From Heliocidaris erythrogramma (taxonomy: Eukaryota; Echinodermata; Echinoidea; Camarodonta; Echinometridae), in NCBI GenBank assembly GCA_025617745.1, contig CM046857.1:21461081-21525080 (forward strand): a stretch of DNA of 64,000 nt, read 5' to 3'. Under the pieces are notes generated by a model. The model saw only the letters and a list, made by a program, of their open reading frames with translations. It made no database searches and was not told the origin of the DNA. Of the stretch, positions 25,417 through 37,200 are shown piece by piece. Position numbers and translations under genes: made by a program. Every line of letters begins with the position of its first letter. Positions within the stretch are counted from its first letter, which is position 1.

Positions 25417-26456
25417 TTTCATCTGAAAAGAGACCCAGATGTATTTAGAGCCTGAAATTAGGTAATAGCATGAAAACTGGCAACACTGATATTTAGAATT
25501 ATGTCCAAATTACTAGGCAAGGTATTCCCTACTGATTTAAGAGTGTGAAGAAAAATTAAATCATAACAGTCTTTACAGAAATCCAAGGCAGAGGTTCATG
25601 TAACTGCTGAGCATGCTGAATATCATACATGCATTTTATACATTCATGCAGAATCTCTTCATTTCGTTACCAATATCTCATTAGAAAAAATAAGAATGGA
25701 GGCTGAATGATACAAACAATTGTCATAAGTGGTCCCCTCGTATTCGTTTTAATAGACTTTAGAATATTTAACATTTCATGGTAATAAGTCATTTTCAAGA
25801 TATTCATTGAAGATATGAAGAAATCTACTACTGATAAAATGTATCTTAAAATTTAAATCGAACAGGGCACTCACTGTTACAGATCTATCTCAATGAACCC
25901 CAACTTTGCCTTCGTGAAGTTCCTTTTTATGCTTGTAGAGAATTCATATATTGCTTTGAAATGTCACAAACCGTATATTAACTGATGAGAGTAAGAAGGC
26001 TTTAAAGAAGTGCCTGGAACTGTGTTCAAGCAGTTACATTTCCCTGCTTATATTATCTGATGAGGCTAAGAAGTCTCAATGTACTTGTGAGTTTTGATTA
26101 CTAATTTCTTGCTGGAGAACTTTCTAAATTGCAGTACACGGTAAATTTAATTTCATGATTATATAGGGAATAGTTGCATCTCACAGTTGCTTGGACTAGC
26201 AAAATGAAAACAAAATTGAAAATCTGCTGGAAAAAAAGAGAGTATGTATACCTTCAAGATGTCTTTGAGAAAGTTTTTCATCTATGATTTTCTGACCTAT
26301 GATTTTCTCACCTGTCATAATTTGGGTTTGCGATGCAGTTACTAGCTCACATCTCAAGAAGACATGGAGAAATACTAGTTTGTCATAGTTATCAGCCAGT
26401 CCGGAGATTGCACTGTTGATACTACAGTTGATTCCTTGGTTGATTCATGAATTACA

Positions 26457-26633
26457 TTGAAACCTGTCTATAAAGACCACTCAAAGGGAGACAAGAAAAG
26501 TGGTCTTTATGAGCAGGTGGTCTTTTTGGACAGGTTTCTTTAATACACATTTCAATGAGAAACATTGTTCAAGGGAAACAAAAATTGTGGTCTTTCTATA
26601 CAGGTGGTCGCTAATGCAGGTTTGACTGTATAA
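26457..26633. mobile_element. MITE-like repeat (AAACCTGTCTATAAAGACCAC)
   Basis: The segment starts TGAAACCTGTCTATAAAG, ends CTAATGCAGGTTTGACTGTA, and carries repeated GTGGTCTTT/AAAGACCAC blocks on both strands. The ends are imperfect inverse complements. It resembles short non-autonomous DNA transposons but lacks an evident target duplication. Confidence 0.5.
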
Positions 26634-26766
26634 AACAAGCAGCAGGATAAAGATAAAGGATGTCATGTTACCTAGTATGCAACAGAATGATTCCTTAGGC
26701 TTTATAACCATAAAAAATATGTTCAGGCATCAAAATTTAGGGTTGTGAATACATCATATCTGTAAA

Positions 26767-27679
26767 TTTAAAGGAGAATTAACCTCAAACAATAAAGACG
26801 ATAGTGTTCAAAGGTGTTATTTATTCCTACTTGTTAGACTATATGGCTTCGCGTCAAAATATACGAGATCGATACGAATCAAGATTTTCTGAGCAAAATT
26901 TATCATCTGCTAGCAATATGTATCGTCTGCTAGCAATACATGGGGCTGCCATTTTTTTATGTGTACAAGAAGATTTTCTTAATCCAAATGCCCAATTGCC
27001 TTTTTCAAAATTAAAAACCCATTTGAGATTAAAAATATAGAATAGATATGTCAATTTATTTTTAAACTGAAGATTTCCTTATATATTTCTGTTGAAAATC
27101 GATATTCGCTTAATATAAATCTATTTTCTACATACTGTGACGCAATGGACGGAGCAAATTAATTCAAATTTTATGGATGCTTCTTCCCTGAGCATCTATA
27201 GCGGCAAACTATGCATTCACCTGCTTTCGGATAATGGGACTTGAAAAGTCAGAATGCATGCTGCATATATTATGTTCTGCTCTGTTTGGCAAACCCAAGA
27301 AAACAGATTTTTGTTAAGCAAAACCAGACAATTTAAAAGTATCATTATAAAGATTTAATTTTTATAAATCATGTAAACACCCACTTTATATTTTTCGTCA
27401 CATATGGGATTTTAGGTAATGAAGAAAATCAATTTAGGTCTTGGATTCAAAATATCTTCCTGACCGGAACATTTCTCAATGGTTCATGTACAAATCCAAA
27501 TCAGCAAGAAAATGGCAGCCCCCATGTAAATGAGTAGGAGACGATACCGGGTGTTGGAATATCTTTATTTATACCCTTTTCTAATATCTTATTAGAAAAT
27601 GATTTAGGCCAATAAGTAGGAATATATTACACCTTTCAATATAAGTAAATTTGTACTCAGGGGTTAATTCTCCTTTAAA
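26767..27679. mobile_element. TIR element, about 913 bp
   Basis: TTTAAAGGAGAATTAACC at 26767 is exactly inverted at 27662-27679. Further inside, ATGGGGCTGCCATTTTT near 26939 is mirrored by AAAATGGCAGCCCCCATG near 27510. No transposase frame is present. A target duplication inside the palindromic TTTAAA cannot be separated from the ends. Confidence 0.75.
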
Positions 27680-27681
27680 GG

Positions 27682-27991
27682 GTACCAATCACATAAAAAA
27701 AAATTCATGTACAGCTGGAATGTATAAAATCAACCTCAAAGAGCTTTACCTGTCATTCTATGGGTTAATAGTTAAGGATCATGAAGAAAATAAAGGACTA
27801 CATACTGTTCACGGAACCCAAGTTGGATTTGGGTTTCATGCCCAACCGACTCTATGCAAGCGCAAAAGCATGCGTCAACTGGACTCCTCACATGTCGCTC
27901 TTATGTTTATTGATTGTATTTAAACTTACAATACATATAGCAACATGGAACCCCTAACATAAAGGGCAAAATATTTTTGGGTGATTGGTAC
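27682..27991. mobile_element. Short TIR element, GTACCAATCAC ends
   Basis: GTACCAATCAC at 27682-27692 is inverted at 27981-27991. The element sits directly against the end of the element at 26767-27679. The centre has a 90-codon frame with no recognisable domain. Confidence 0.55.
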
Positions 27992-28840
27992 ACTTTCATA
28001 GTAGCCCAGTGATTTGTGTCTTTATTCTTGAATCTTCATATCCATATTTTTAAACCCAATTTTGAGTCATTGTTCTTGGGGGGGGGAGTTATTTTTGTTG
28101 GGTTTTTTTTTTAAAGTGGAGGTGAGTTACAAACTTATTGTTTTATTTTAATGTTTTAATCATAATACATGTTTCCTAAATCTGTAGTAATTAGCCATCT
28201 GGTATTGACGATCAAAGTATTAAGGTTGTAATGTTTCAATTGTATAAGAGCAGTTTGCATAATTATATGTTCAAAATGTTTGAAATCCAACTCAGTGTCT
28301 CAGATGCCTTCAAAGTTGGGCATTATGCTCCAAGGCTCTCTACAAATTTTATTTTTGAAAGAGATATTTCGCTTGGCGTGTGCTCTCATGAAGTTCTTGC
28401 TGTTCTTGCTGCCCAAATGTTAAGACTCACTTTGATTCATAGCACTTTTTATGACTTGCAGACTGCTGTCAGTACGTTTAAAAGCTCTACCTATTACAAT
28501 GACTTACACACAGTGATGATAGTGTAATCAAGTTTTTATGTACACTATACTGCAAATATTTTATTTTTATATCCAACTGTAACCCATTCTGCATCACACT
28601 TTCTATGTTTCTAGTAAGCAAAATCAGCTTGACATTATCCCCCCATCTCTTTCAAGCATCTACATGAACCTGTATTGCTGTATCAGTTTTTCTTTAGAAA
28701 GGGAACAGGCCTTTCCATGTTAATATTTCTGTGTAAACTAAGCATGATTACGTTTTGAGCAATTGAAATAAAGTAAAATAACCACCATTTCTTATTGTAT
28801 TGCGAGCTTTAATTTATGTTTTTGTATACATGTACATGCA

Positions 28841-29127
28841 TCGGGGTTCCCACAGAAATTAGATAACCAAATTCCATGACTTTCCATGACCCATTTTTGT
28901 CTTTTTCCATGATTAAACAAGAACCATTTTGGTACAAGTTGTGGCATCTAAGTGGTGTTTGTATGAATACCATGCAATGAAAATCCATGTTTGTGATGGA
29001 AAGCTGCCTTAACCACACACCACCCACTCCCAAGTTCAATTTCCAAGACTGTTCATGACTTTGGGATGGTTTTTTTTTTCATTTTCCATGACTTTTCAGG
29101 ATTTTTCCACGACTGTGGGAACCGTGG
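28841..29127. mobile_element. hAT-like MITE
   Basis: The left end (CGGGGTTCCCACAG) and right end (CTGTGGGAACCG) are inverse complements except near the tip. The flanks TACATGCA (28833-28840) and TATATGCA (29128-29135) would be an 8 bp target duplication with one mismatch, as expected for hAT elements. Internal CCATGACTTTCCATGAC blocks recur. No coding capacity. Confidence 0.55.
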
Positions 29128-29133
29128 TATATG

Positions 29134-29335
29134 CAGGGGTGGATCCAGTAGGGGGGGGGGGGGGCCTCCACTGGGGAAAAAAAACACCCCAAAAATGCAG
29201 ATGACTTTTTTTTTTTATTGCTCGTCAGCGATTTTTTTTTATAGTTAAATTGAGACCCCAAAACGCTGACCCTTTTTCTTCCGTTTCTTGAATATTGAGC
29301 CCCCTCCCTCACAAAATCCTGGATCCGCCACTGGG
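29134..29335. mobile_element. MITE-like repeat with GGATCCAG / CTGGATCC ends
   Basis: GGGGTGGATCCAG at the left is mirrored by CCTGGATCCGCCACTGG at the right. The interior has a G-run, an A-run and CAAAACGCTGAC. The same ends and G-run occur at 40709-40996, so this is a dispersed family. Confidence 0.6.
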
Positions 29336-30439
29336 TATATGTATTTTTTTAAACAGATATATGGGGCTATACAAGTGCTGTGCATCATCTGTACTGTATT
29401 ACAGGCAAGCCCAGTCTGTTCCATTGTTTCAAGACTTTAAAATCAGTGAAACAGATATGAGACGTTTGAGAAAAATCAGAATATTTTTTTTAATACATGT
29501 AGATTAGACTAATAATTTATGCAACTCTGTCATGTGAATGTGATGTCATGGCTTCAGAATAATTTTCTGGTCGACTAAATGATTAAATGTTTTCCATCTC
29601 TGGAATCTCTATTAATAAGTTATTTCAATGGGTGCATAAACATTCATTAACATCTACCTAAACTTTGGCATGAGGAAAGGATCTTGTCAGAAAGAGATGG
29701 TAATATATGACATTTTATATACCAATCAAGTGGTGTGATGGTTGTTCTGACATCACAGACATATGACGACAATGTCAACTGGGTTCCCCCTGAACACAAT
29801 TTATAAGGCAAATTATATTCAAAACATTCCTCTTTCTCTCTCACTCTCCTGCTTTCATTCCAGACAACTTTCTCTGATCCAATATTTTTCTGCTTCTACA
29901 AATTCCATATTTTTGGGGTTTTTTAATGACATTTAGAGAACAGTTTCAAGTTTTTTGAACAAATAATTAATGAAGATTTGTTTTGGCCAATCATAAAATG
30001 TCTTAAAAGTACATGTACCACATTAATAATTGGTTAATGCATAGAGTTAATGTTTACAGGCTTAGATCCCATACAACATGTAAATATTTTTTTTTCACAG
30101 AAAAATGACAAAAATACTAGAAATGGCCAGTCAAAGTTTTTCCTGTCATCACTCTCTATGTCAAATCATTTTTTTTTCGCAAACAACAATCGCTCAAATA
30201 CAAATACAACCAAGTACTCTCAGCTCCATCAACTTGCATAATTTCTACATAAAGTTACTGAATTCACAGCTCTCCATTAATACACATGTATACATATACT
30301 GGGACTGTATATATTACACCCTTCCATGGAAAATCCTGCCCAAGAATATGAATGTTGCACTTTCTGTCTTAAAATTGGCTACATTTTTCCTTCTGAAGTA
30401 GAAATACTAAAAATCTTTTTGAAAGTTCATCTTTAATCT

Positions 30440-30640
30440 ACTGTAAACGTGGAATATTTCACGGTGTGGAAATTTTCGCGCATTTCGTGCATCGATCATG
30501 AAATGTACGCGAAAATAAAAACGCGAATATTTTTTGTTTATGTATTCTTTTGCCCATCGAGCCTAGCGTGTCAGCGAAATTAAAAACATGCGAAATTCAC
30601 TTTACTCAGCCGAGCGCGAAAAATTTCCACTTTTAGAGTA
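30440..30640. mobile_element. MITE-like repeat with TTTTCGCG / CGCGAAAA arms
   Basis: TACTGTAAACGTGGAA at the left and TTCCACTTTTAGAGTA at the right are imperfect inverse complements. GCGAAAAT and TTCGCG blocks lie between. CpG content is far above the surroundings. Confidence 0.6.
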
Positions 30641-31279
30641 CATGTATGTAAAAACTAAGTAGCACAAAAGGGGAATTATGATACAGCGATTTGTCTTCTT
30701 TGTTCATCTTTTTTTTTACCTGCTGGAATGCTTCCAGAAACAAAAAGAAAGAAACAAAATGAAAACTGTTTCACATGGTAACAAATCTTTTAATTCTAAT
30801 ATCTTTTTTCTTCTGTGTTACACAGCAAAATAATACAAACTTCTACATGGCATTTCACAAGACAATAAAGACAGTCAACATGTGACTGTGATTAGGCATT
30901 AGTCAGGTATTGATTCCATCCCAAAGCGTATTTCTTTTGAATTGTGGGGTTTCAATGGTTCATCCAAAATGGAAACTGACATACACACGGAATATCAGTT
31001 TCAGCAAGAAAACTATCATATTGGTTTTCAACACTGACAAAATAGGTTCCCAAACACAAGGAAATAATCTTGTAAGTCCGCTACCATTTCCATTCTATAT
31101 TTGAATAATCAGTCCCTCCTTCTTGGTGAATTGGTTGTACGTGCCACTACATGTTGCAGAGTCCATGTTGGTTTGTTGTATCCTTTTATGATCAGAATTG
31201 AAGGAATTGAATAAACTCCAGTTCTGGGTGGTGGAATTACGAAGATTGTAGATGTTGGGGCTAAAGGGTGAAGTTATCA

Positions 31280-34200
31280 TCACCAGTGGTGTTTCCTGAG
31301 ACGGTGTTCCTCTGCAAGGGAGAAAGGTAAAAGATACAAATTAGAGTGATGCTAGACGGTAAGGTAGGAGTCTGGAAGGATGGAAGAGATGTCAATGATT
31401 GATAAGAAATGAGACGTAAAGAATGCATGAGCCCATATCCATCACAATGAAATAAAAATGTTGACACACAAATTAAAGCAACACAATGCCAACATACCCT
31501 ATATGTACACGTATATTCAACTCAATATTTGCTTGATGAAACATAACAAATCTCTTCAAACATACACCGTCTAATTGAGTTTTAAGAAAACAATGGAGGT
31601 CATGATCACATTCGATACTCTCTTCTTTTTTTCTGACAACTACTGCCGTAAATTGTTCTCATTCCTCACTATTCCTTCACATAAAATTTACCAAACATAA
31701 TGGGCATAAAGTCATGAGTCCTCTCATACTTTCCCATGAAGAGATCATCAATTTTCAGGTTTTCATATGAAAATCTCAATGTTTATAATACAGGTAAATC
31801 CTGTAACAACCAAGTCCCAAGGAAAAGAGAAACACTTTTTTACAGGATTCTAAAAATGGAACATTCAAAGGAAGTGTATAGAAAATGGAAAAGTGAATTG
31901 AAACAAATTGTGAACTGAAGAGTTATATTCCCATGTACATGTATGTACATAATGAAACTACATCAACTCATATGGGTTGCTCTTGAAATGTCCCATTCAA
32001 ACAAATTTGGGGGCAAAATTTTTTTTTGCTGCCTTTCTTTAATGTTTGAGAAATTCATCAAGATTATGCCATAATATTGATGGTTCCATAAGCTTGCCAT
32101 TCATAAATACTCATAAATAATGCAAAAATCGACCATTAACTAGTTTCTCTCAGAAAGCTACTGCAGCATCAGTTCCCAATACAGTGGAAACTCACTATAA
32201 CGAGGAACTTGGCCATGAAAATTGCCTTGTTAAATTAGGAAGCTCTTTATATCAGGGTTTAAAATAAACAAAAGAAAATAAAGACCTGGGACCAGCAAAA
32301 TTATCTTGTTATATCAGGAATCTTGTTATATCGGAGCTCTTTATAGCGAGTTTCCACTGTATTACCTTTGAAATAGGACACAGTATATTCTCGCTTTATA
32401 TCTTAATTCAAACAAGAGCCCGGGGGGCACGACGCTCACCTGAGGTGGATCAATTCACATCTGGTGCATGTTCTCTCTAGCACATGAACAACTTTCATTC
32501 TTCATCTATAGAGGTATCTCTATACACAATACCAAGTCTGAGCTTCCTACCAAGTTTGGTTAAATTCCAATCATGGGTTTTGGAGAAGAAGCTGAAAATG
32601 TAAAAAGTTTATGGATGGTGGACAACTTGCCCCACCCCCCCCCCCCCCCTCCAGTATGTTACCCCCACAGACCCCCTATAGGGCCACCAAGAAAAAATTC
32701 ATGAACAACTTTCATTTTTCGTCTATAGAGGTATCTCCATACACAATACCAAGTCTGAGCTATTCCTGGTTCTGGAGAAGAAGATGTTTGAAATTTACAT
32801 AGCTTTTACAATTGGGGGCCCTCCCCCTGGGCCCCCCTGGGGGGCACATGTACCATTTTAGCAACTTTGGATCCCCTACCCCTAAGGATGATTCCTACCA
32901 AGTTTGGTTGAATTCCGATCATGTGTTTTGGAGAAGATCAGAATGTACATTTTGCCTGGCAGCGCCCCCCCCCCCTCCAGTATGTTACCCCCACAGGGCC
33001 CCTATAGGGCCACTCAGAGAAATTTCATGAACAACATTCATTCTTCATCTATAGAGGTATCTCCATACACAATACCAAGTCTGAGCTATGCCTGGTTCTG
33101 GAGAAGAAGATGTTTGAAATTTACATAGCTTTTACAATTGGGGGCCTTCCCCCTGGGCCCCCCTGGGCCCCCCTGGGGGCCACATGTACCATTTTAGCAA
33201 TTTTGGGTCCCCTACCCCTAAGGATGATTCCTACCAAGTTTGGTTGAATTCCGATCATGTGTTTTGGAGAAGAAGATCAGAATGTACATTTTGCCTGGCA
33301 GCGCCCCCTCCCCTCCAATATGTTACCCCCACAGGGCCCCTATAGGGCCACTCAGAGAAATTTCATGAACAACATTCATTCTTCATCTATAGAGGTATCT
33401 CCATACACAATACCAAGTCTGAGCTATGCCTGGTTCTGGAGAAGAAGATGTTTGAAATTTACATAGCTTTTACAATTGGGGGCCCTCCCCCTGGGCCCCC
33501 CTGGGGGCCACATGTACCATTTTAGCAACTTTGGGTCCCCTACCCCTAAGGATGATTCCTACCAAGTTTGGTTGAATTCCGATCATGTGTTTTGGAGAAG
33601 AAGATCAGAATGTACATTTTGTCTGGCAGCGCCCCCCCCCCCCCCCCCTCCAATATGTTACCCCCACAGGGCCCCTATAGGGCCACTCAGAGAAATTTCA
33701 TGAACAACTTTCATTCTTCATCTATAGAGGTATCTCCATACACAATACCAAGTCTGAGCTATGCCTGGTTCTGGAGAAGAAGATGTTTGAAATTTACATA
33801 GCTTTTACAATTGGGGGCCCTCCCCCTGGGCCCCCCTGGGGGCCACATGTACCATTTTAGCAACTTTGGGTCCCCTACCCCTAAGGATGATTCCTACCAA
33901 GTTTGGTTGAATTCCGATCATGTGTTTTGGAGAAGAAGATCAGAATGTACATTTTGCCTGGCAGCGCCCCCTCCCCTCCAATATGTTACCCCCACAGGGC
34001 CCCTATAGGGCCACTCAGAGAAATTTCATGAGCAACATTCATTCTTCATCTATAGAGGTATCTCCATACACAATACCAAGTCTGAGCTATGCCTGGTTCT
34101 GGAGAAGAAGATGTTTGAAATTTACATAGCTTTTACAATTGGGGGCCCTCCCCCTGGGCCCCCCTGGGGGCCACATGTACCATTTTAGCAACTTTGGGTC

Positions 34201-37200
34201 CCCTACCCCTAAGGATGATTCCTACCAAGTTTGGTTGAATTCCGATCATGGGTTTTGGAGAAGAAGATGAAAATGTAAAAAGTTAACGGACGACGGATGA
34301 CGGACAAATTTCCATCGCAATAGCTCACTCGAGCCTTAGGCTCAGGTGAGCTAATAAAAGCTACCGGTACTCTCCAAAAATAGGATTTATCTCTTTACCC
34401 TTGGTGTTATAAACTTACTTTCAACTTTGAAGCGCCACATGTAGTTCAGAATGACAAAAGTTGCAATAAATTGGCCAACTGGTGCCACATTGCCTCGTAC
34501 TACATTGATGTATTTATTGTAATACCTTGTGCGACCTGCAAAAATGGGGGGGGGGAAGAAATAAAATTGCAACGTTAGTGTTACAAAGGGTTGACAGTTC
34601 CATTACCCTTTCAAGACAGGAATTATGGAAGGACTAAATTGATCACATTTTGTTCTTCAAATTGGCAACATCAATATTTTCTTTTAGTGCTTCATGGTTC
34701 TAATGAGTTGTAATGTCTTTGCAAACAATATACAAATTAGGAATTTTGTCGAAAGTTGGAAAATTGCTTGTTTGATGAAAGACATTGAATATGAAACCTC
34801 TCATTTTGTTGCCAATTTAAGGGTTTTAAAGCTTATCTTTGTTTTTAAATTCCTGGCATCAAACGCAATGTGGTCATGCAACAAAAATGGACGAAATGTG
34901 TGCACAAATTTTTGCTCTTTCTACTAATATGGTATCATTTTCAGGGTCCTTAATCGAAAGTTATTGAGCCAAACCACAAAATGTGATCATGACTTGATAG
35001 GGTTAAAAGTACTAGTACCCCCTATTGAAGATATTTTTTATTCTTAAAACTAAATTTCGAAGGGAAAATTGTAACTGGTGCATCAACACACTGAGTAAAC
35101 TATCATTACTCAGCACTATTAACACAGCAGTGTTAATGTTCTTCAAATGTGATCATGACTTGAAAAATGTGATCATGACTTGATAGGGTTAAAAGTACTA
35201 GTACCCCCTATTGAAGATATTTTTTATTCTTAAAACTAAATTTCGAAGGGAAAATTGTAACTGGTGCATCAACACACTGAGTAAACTATCATTACTCAGC
35301 ACTATTAACACAGCAGTGTTAATGTAGCACTGTTGCTTGGCCTTAAACTGCCATTGATCTTTACCATCTGGCAAAGAGGGCAGAATAGGTTCAAAGACAG
35401 TGCAAAATGACATATTACTTCCCACTCCACACAAGTTTAAAAATTCTAAAAAAGAGCTAAATCAAAACAAATTAAGCAAAATACTCACCAAACATTCAAG
35501 ATTAATTCAAAACCATTTGACCTTTAATTTCAAATAACCCCCTTATCTCATATCTCAATCTTCATCACAAAATTCAATAAATGAACATGATGCAAGAAAT
35601 AAATGTCCATAGTGAGGCTACAAGGCTATTCACCAGTTTTAATTCCTTTTTACAAATAAATTCTTTGTATGAAACTTGCATCCACTGGTTGCAAACTAAC
35701 TCTGCTTCTTTTACAGACTGATCATGCCTTGGTAAAAAAAACCCAATTAAACAGTAAAATGTTGGCTGTGGTGGCTGCTTTTAAAGCTCTATGCTGGAAC
35801 TTGTCCATTACGTTCCCTAATTTATGCACTACAATTCCTTGGCAGAATGTGTTTATGGGCAATTCCATGATTAAGTGAACATCAGGCCAAACTTTATTTT
35901 TGCTCTTTCTCAAATTCAGGTCGATTTGGGGGTTTAAATAAATACTGGAATTGTTTTTACAAAGGGGTTTCATACTCACCAAAAACAATTTTATTTAATA
36001 TGGCCCCTTATAGAAGAATCCGAACCATACACAAATTTAGATAGATGGGACTTCACACAGGTTTTTAGTCATGGACAGAAATATACTGCATATTTTGTGA
36101 ATTTTTCGATTAGATAATGTGTAGGGCATTTAGTCGCACCAATTTAAAAGAAAGTAGGCAATAATAAGTTGTTGAAAAGGTATAAAAATCTCAAATATGT
36201 AGTACTGGACAAACTGTAACGTGACTAACCGTAACGTTACTAACCAAGGTTTTGGGCTCTACTTAAACAAATTGAGAGATACAATCTCTAAGCAATTTGG
36301 GGCAACATTTGTCATCATTTAAGAAGTAATACTGATATGGCTCCAAGTTTGAGGTACAATACAATAAGGAGCAATATTTTTTCAAAAACTTTGGTTTCTT
36401 TCTCATGTCCTTTTTTTGTAACGTTACTAACCGTCATCAAACTTTCTCATTACAGCTCATATTTTATTCAGTTACTTTTGATTTCTTCATGTACTGTAGA
36501 CCCTTGTTAGGTGAACATATATTTGCAAGAGTAGGACTTCAGATGAAAAAGCTATTGAATTTAATGAATTATCTGTATAAAAAATATTAAAATTTGATAA
36601 AGTGTAACGTTACTAACCATGGAATTGCCCTTATAAAGTTGCCCTTTGTTTTATCATTTACCTAGGCTATTTAGAGTTCAAGCCCAATCACCCTCTCCCC
36701 CACCCCCCCCCCCCCCCCCCCCCTTATTTCTAACCAATCTTACCTCTTCCAAGGGCCCTCATCAGACCACCTGGGGTGAAGGAGCAGGTTGACAGCCATC
36801 TAGGCAGCTGGCCAAGCTTGACTTCACTTAGCCTCAACTCAGCAACAGCTGTCAAATGAACAAAAACAAATTGAAAATAGTTACACGATCAGCGATTTTA
36901 CCAGCATTCTTAGAGATATGATATAGGCAGGGATCTCAAATTGGACATGCTTTCATTCACACTGAGCTTAAAAACAGTAAGGAAACTATGAAAGACTACA
37001 GTAGCAACAGATGACACCAATAATTCACTGAACCAACGTTGTCAACGTTTCGTCGCCATTTTTTTATTCCAAATTTCCTTCATCTTCTTTTGTGTTTGGT
37101 ATCAATATGACCAGAAAATTCTCAAACTTTATTCTTGGGATGAGAAATGTGGTTTTTAACAAACATTTATCGGCATGGTGTCACACCTAGCTTTTGTCAC

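Larger units (their letters stand above)
25417..31279. other. Intergenic repeat-rich region and ATP5MF 3' flank
   Basis: I found no supported coding exon. The stretch carries several small inverted-repeat elements (26457-26633, 26767-27679, 27682-27991, 28841-29127, 29134-29335, 30440-30640). The high end, below 31280, is the 3' untranslated region of the minus-strand ATP synthase subunit f gene. A 98-codon frame at 28231-28527 shows no recognisable domain or splice context. Confidence 0.5.

Noticed and set aside
31095-31283. 62-codon minus-strand frame joining an acceptor near 31312
   Set aside because: The acceptor is real, but the phase set by the upstream exon gives the subunit f C-terminus and a stop at 31280; the longer frame is 3' untranslated sequence.
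32611-34129. Repeated frames with MGALPLGPPGG or FWRRRCLKFT, also seen at 60051-61759
   Set aside because: The same repeat unit read in two frames in both copies of the element; no start context or conservation beyond the DNA repeat.
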